Origin: Nymphaea colorata
Lineage: Eukaryota; Streptophyta; Magnoliopsida; Nymphaeales; Nymphaeaceae
Direction: 5' to 3'
NCBI RefSeq assembly: GCF_008831285.2
Contig: NC_045141.1
Coordinates: forward strand, 25,526,315-25,590,314
DNA: 64,000 nt
Shown here: piece by piece, positions 61,336-64,000 of the stretch
How positions within the stretch are numbered: position 1 is the first letter of the stretch
Layout: the number at the start of each line of letters is the position of its first letter
Made by a program: the position numbers and the translations under genes
Notes under the pieces: model-generated
The model's database searches: none
What the model was told of the DNA's origin: nothing
The model's input: the letters and a program-made list of their open reading frames with translations, nothing else

Positions 61336-64000
61336 CTACACATAAAATGAGAAGTACAAAAGAATTTAGAGATAACATGACAGATTGCAAGCCAATCGCC
61401 CCGGAAATGGTCAGGTGACCTCATATTTTATGGCATTAAAAGCAATCAAAGTCTTGTTGGAAGCTTGCAATATCTCACGTTCACCTAGTCAGACATTTGC
61501 TATAGTGTCAATTTTGCATCCCAATATATGCAATCTGCTCCAACTATAAATGCAGTTGGTGATGCGAATTCTCCCCCACAATAAGGGCACCTTATCTTAC
61601 CGCATTCGATTTATCTCCAATAAACCCGCTCAGGTGCTCCTCCACTCATAAATCTGCCACAGGATATTGTGTCCATTTTAGAGGAAATTGTACTTTGTAG
61701 ACCGCTAACAAGCAACCCACGTTTAACCCCTCCAGCTCAAAAGCCAAATGTCGAACCCTATCATCTACCACTGCTCAAATCTCCTAGGTTGCTTTCATTC
61801 ACTGCGACCTTGGAATTTATATTGATCAGCCCCCCACTCCTTATTGTGATAATATGCCAGCATTCTACATGTCGGCTAACCCTATTTGTAACAATTGATC
61901 TAAACCTATATAAATTGATTATCATCTTATCCATGAAGGCTGCGCATGCAACTTATCACTTGATACATCTTATGTGTTGTTCACGTTGATGATGGCAAGA
62001 ATCATGCTGATGGCAACAACGTTGGTGAAGATATAGATGAACAGAAAAAAGAAGGATATTAAACGGTTTGTGAAGAACATGCTGATAACAAGCCAAAAAG
62101 AGAAGAACCAGTTGTCCAGGCTAATTCTATGAAGGATAATTATCCACCAAAGAGGCATAAGTCGAGATATAAGGAAACATACAAGGAAAGAACGTCATCT
62201 TGTAAAGGAAGATGCAATTGATATTATAACTGATATTGCTGCCATATATGTAATTTTCAACGCTGATTGAAAATAAGAAAAACATGTTGCCTTTCTCCAT
62301 GAAGGTGGCTCAGATCGGCTGAACCACACACAGATAATAAATATAACATGAGAACCTTAATTTTGGCGAAACCTTGTGCGAAACATGAAATGTGTTTCAT
62401 GAAAGGGTTTCATCAGTGAATTATGTAATATTTTTCGGTGATCATGTAATATTTTTCACTTATGTAAAGCAAAAATGAGGAAATTAACGGCATCTCCGTC
62501 GAGTCCTATCCATCTTGACGGAATGATGGATCTGCCCGTCAAAAGATGGAGCTCTGTTTCCGGCTTCGCGCACATTGCACGGTTAGATCTAAAGCAAATA
62601 TCAGGTTACTAATGCCAGATCTCACAGAGTTTCTGTCTATCCTTCGACGAAGTTCCATTTCTGCCATCGCGGATCATGCTTCCAGAGATCTTGAAGCGGT
62701 ATTCCACCCTCCTGTCTAAAGCAAGAATCAAGAAGCCGACGGCCGATCCCACCGAGTACACCTCTCCATCATCTGTCGGAATGCTATGGATTTGGTTGAT
62801 TTTGCGGTGACGCTCCACCTTCTTGTATAAGTATCAGGAAACTAATGACTGCTCTGCTCCTCGCCCTTTTCTGTTGCATCATCGGAAGGAATTCGATTTC
62901 GGTTCCTGTCGATCTCACATCAAAGTCCCTTCTTCTCGGAAGCAGAAGGCGACAATCTTTGCAAATTCTCTCATGTTGCATGACCCAAAGAACTCTCGAT
63001 ATTCCAAAATTTCATCGACACGGGAGGCCCGGGACATCCCGTTTGTCGAACTAACTTCTCCTCGCCCTTGGCCTTCGTCTGGAACTCCTCCCTCCCACCA
63101 AGAAATCGCCGCCGAGTAGTCATCGACGGCCGCCAGACTGTCGCCAACGCCCCCAGGCGTGAATGATCCGCCGATAAGAAGCCAGTCCATGACGGTTTCT
63201 CTCCGGCGTCTCTTTGTCGACCTCGATTTGGCAGAGACCACTATCGGGTGAAATTTCCGGTCACCCGAACGAAACGAGGTTTTGCGCAATTCCCTTCCCG
63301 CCAGTTGGGCGTCTTTCTAAATTTGGCGGGACGGCGGAGCGGACGATCTTCTTATGCATCTCGGACGGACACCGTGCTGTATATCAATCAGGTTCAGATC
63401 CAAAACGTGACCCGATTAGACTGTGTTGACCTGATGACCCTTGGCGGGTCGGGTCTGCAACATATGCTCAGCCTTAGAACTGGCTTCTTGGTTTGGGTCG
63501 GACATGCCAAGAGATTGATATCACGTCACTCGTTTACGCTTGCCGTGTGGAGAAACTGTTTTTTAAATTAGAAGTGCTGTTCTAAGCGGATCAAAAGCAA
63601 AAACGGTTCCATGGTCGATTAAACTTACTTAGGGTTGCTAGTGTTACGAAGATCTTGTGAATTTTAATTGCACCAAGTTTGATTTTAATTGTTTACAAAT
63701 AGTAGTTGTTGCGTCAATTATAATTAACTTTTTTTTTGGCATAATTCATAATTTGTTTTATGACTTAAAAAAACACAATAGACTCTTATTCCAAAGTAGT
63801 TTATAATGAAGCAATAAATGACTTTACGTTACATATATTTTAAGCTTTTAAATACCTAAACACGCAATTATCATTATTAACATAAATTTTGCTATTCTTC
63901 TTTTGAGTTACAAATGTGTGTCAAATATAATATTCGAGTTGAATGGTGTAAGTGTGTTTATTCATATCCAAAACAAAACGAAACCTTAGAAGCCTTAAGG
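61336..64000. other. Right-end region without a confident gene
   Basis: This should include the intron upstream of the NBD1 Walker A exon of ABCG copy B. A GC-richer stretch at about 62500-63560 has overlapping open frames on both strands. The best is minus 62918-63190, starting at an ATG near 63190 and coding about 90 residues (MDWLLIGGSFTPGGVGDSL at the start). I do not recognise it. At 61975-62215 on the plus strand, Lys/Glu-rich open stretches are broken by stops and look like a decayed fragment. The last 400 bases are AT-rich with nothing visible. Confidence 0.4.

Noticed and set aside
1-64000. CRISPR arrays, operons, phage genes, rRNA or tRNA genes
   Set aside because: The window is plant nuclear DNA; no spaced direct-repeat arrays, no bacterial gene organisation and no full tRNA or rRNA structure were found by eye.

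Overview
This window is nuclear DNA from a flowering plant. The evidence is the gene families, canonical GT-AG introns that often exceed 1 kb, AT-rich introns and intergenic DNA, long (TA)n, (GA)n and (CA)n microsatellites, and small non-autonomous plant transposons. No bacterial, organellar or viral gene organisation is visible. I could not place the species; the moderate AT-richness argues against a grass, but that is inference.

Layout. Positions 1-4000 (minus strand) hold the 5' nine exons of a plastid carbamoyl-phosphate synthase small subunit gene, cut by the window edge. Positions 5803-13933 (minus) hold an eight-exon gene for a long RING-H2 E3 ubiquitin ligase; its largest intron seems to use a GC donor. 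Positions 14-20.7 kb are repeat-rich: very long TA tracts, a G-rich tract, a PIF/Harbinger-type relic ORF and a 448-bp tandem duplication. Positions 20736-37346 (minus) hold a complete 24-exon full-size ABCG/PDR transporter (copy A). Positions 37.4-41.7 kb are intergenic and contain a tRNA-derived SINE with target-site duplications. Positions 41808-42986 (plus) hold a five-exon universal stress protein gene. Positions 43380-47432 (minus) hold a broken 3'-half ABCG copy (copy C, pseudogene). Positions 48033-61335 (minus) hold a third ABCG/PDR copy (copy B) with every visible exon open, but with its first three coding exons not visible in the window. The last 2.6 kb contains no confident gene.

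The main biological theme is a tandem ABCG/PDR cluster made of one complete gene, one possibly complete gene and one dead fragment, with an oppositely oriented stress-protein gene between copies. The introns and spacers hold several small transposons. Three have direct boundary evidence: a hAT-type MITE with an 8-bp duplication in copy B, a Mutator-type MITE with a 9-bp duplication in the last intron of copy A, and the SINE. The carbamoyl-phosphate synthase, the E3 ligase and the transporters are unrelated in function; nothing suggests a shared pathway. I saw no convincing undescribed system. The most unusual items are the Harbinger ORF1/ORF2-like chimera, the likely GC-AG intron, and the pattern of decay in ABCG copy C.
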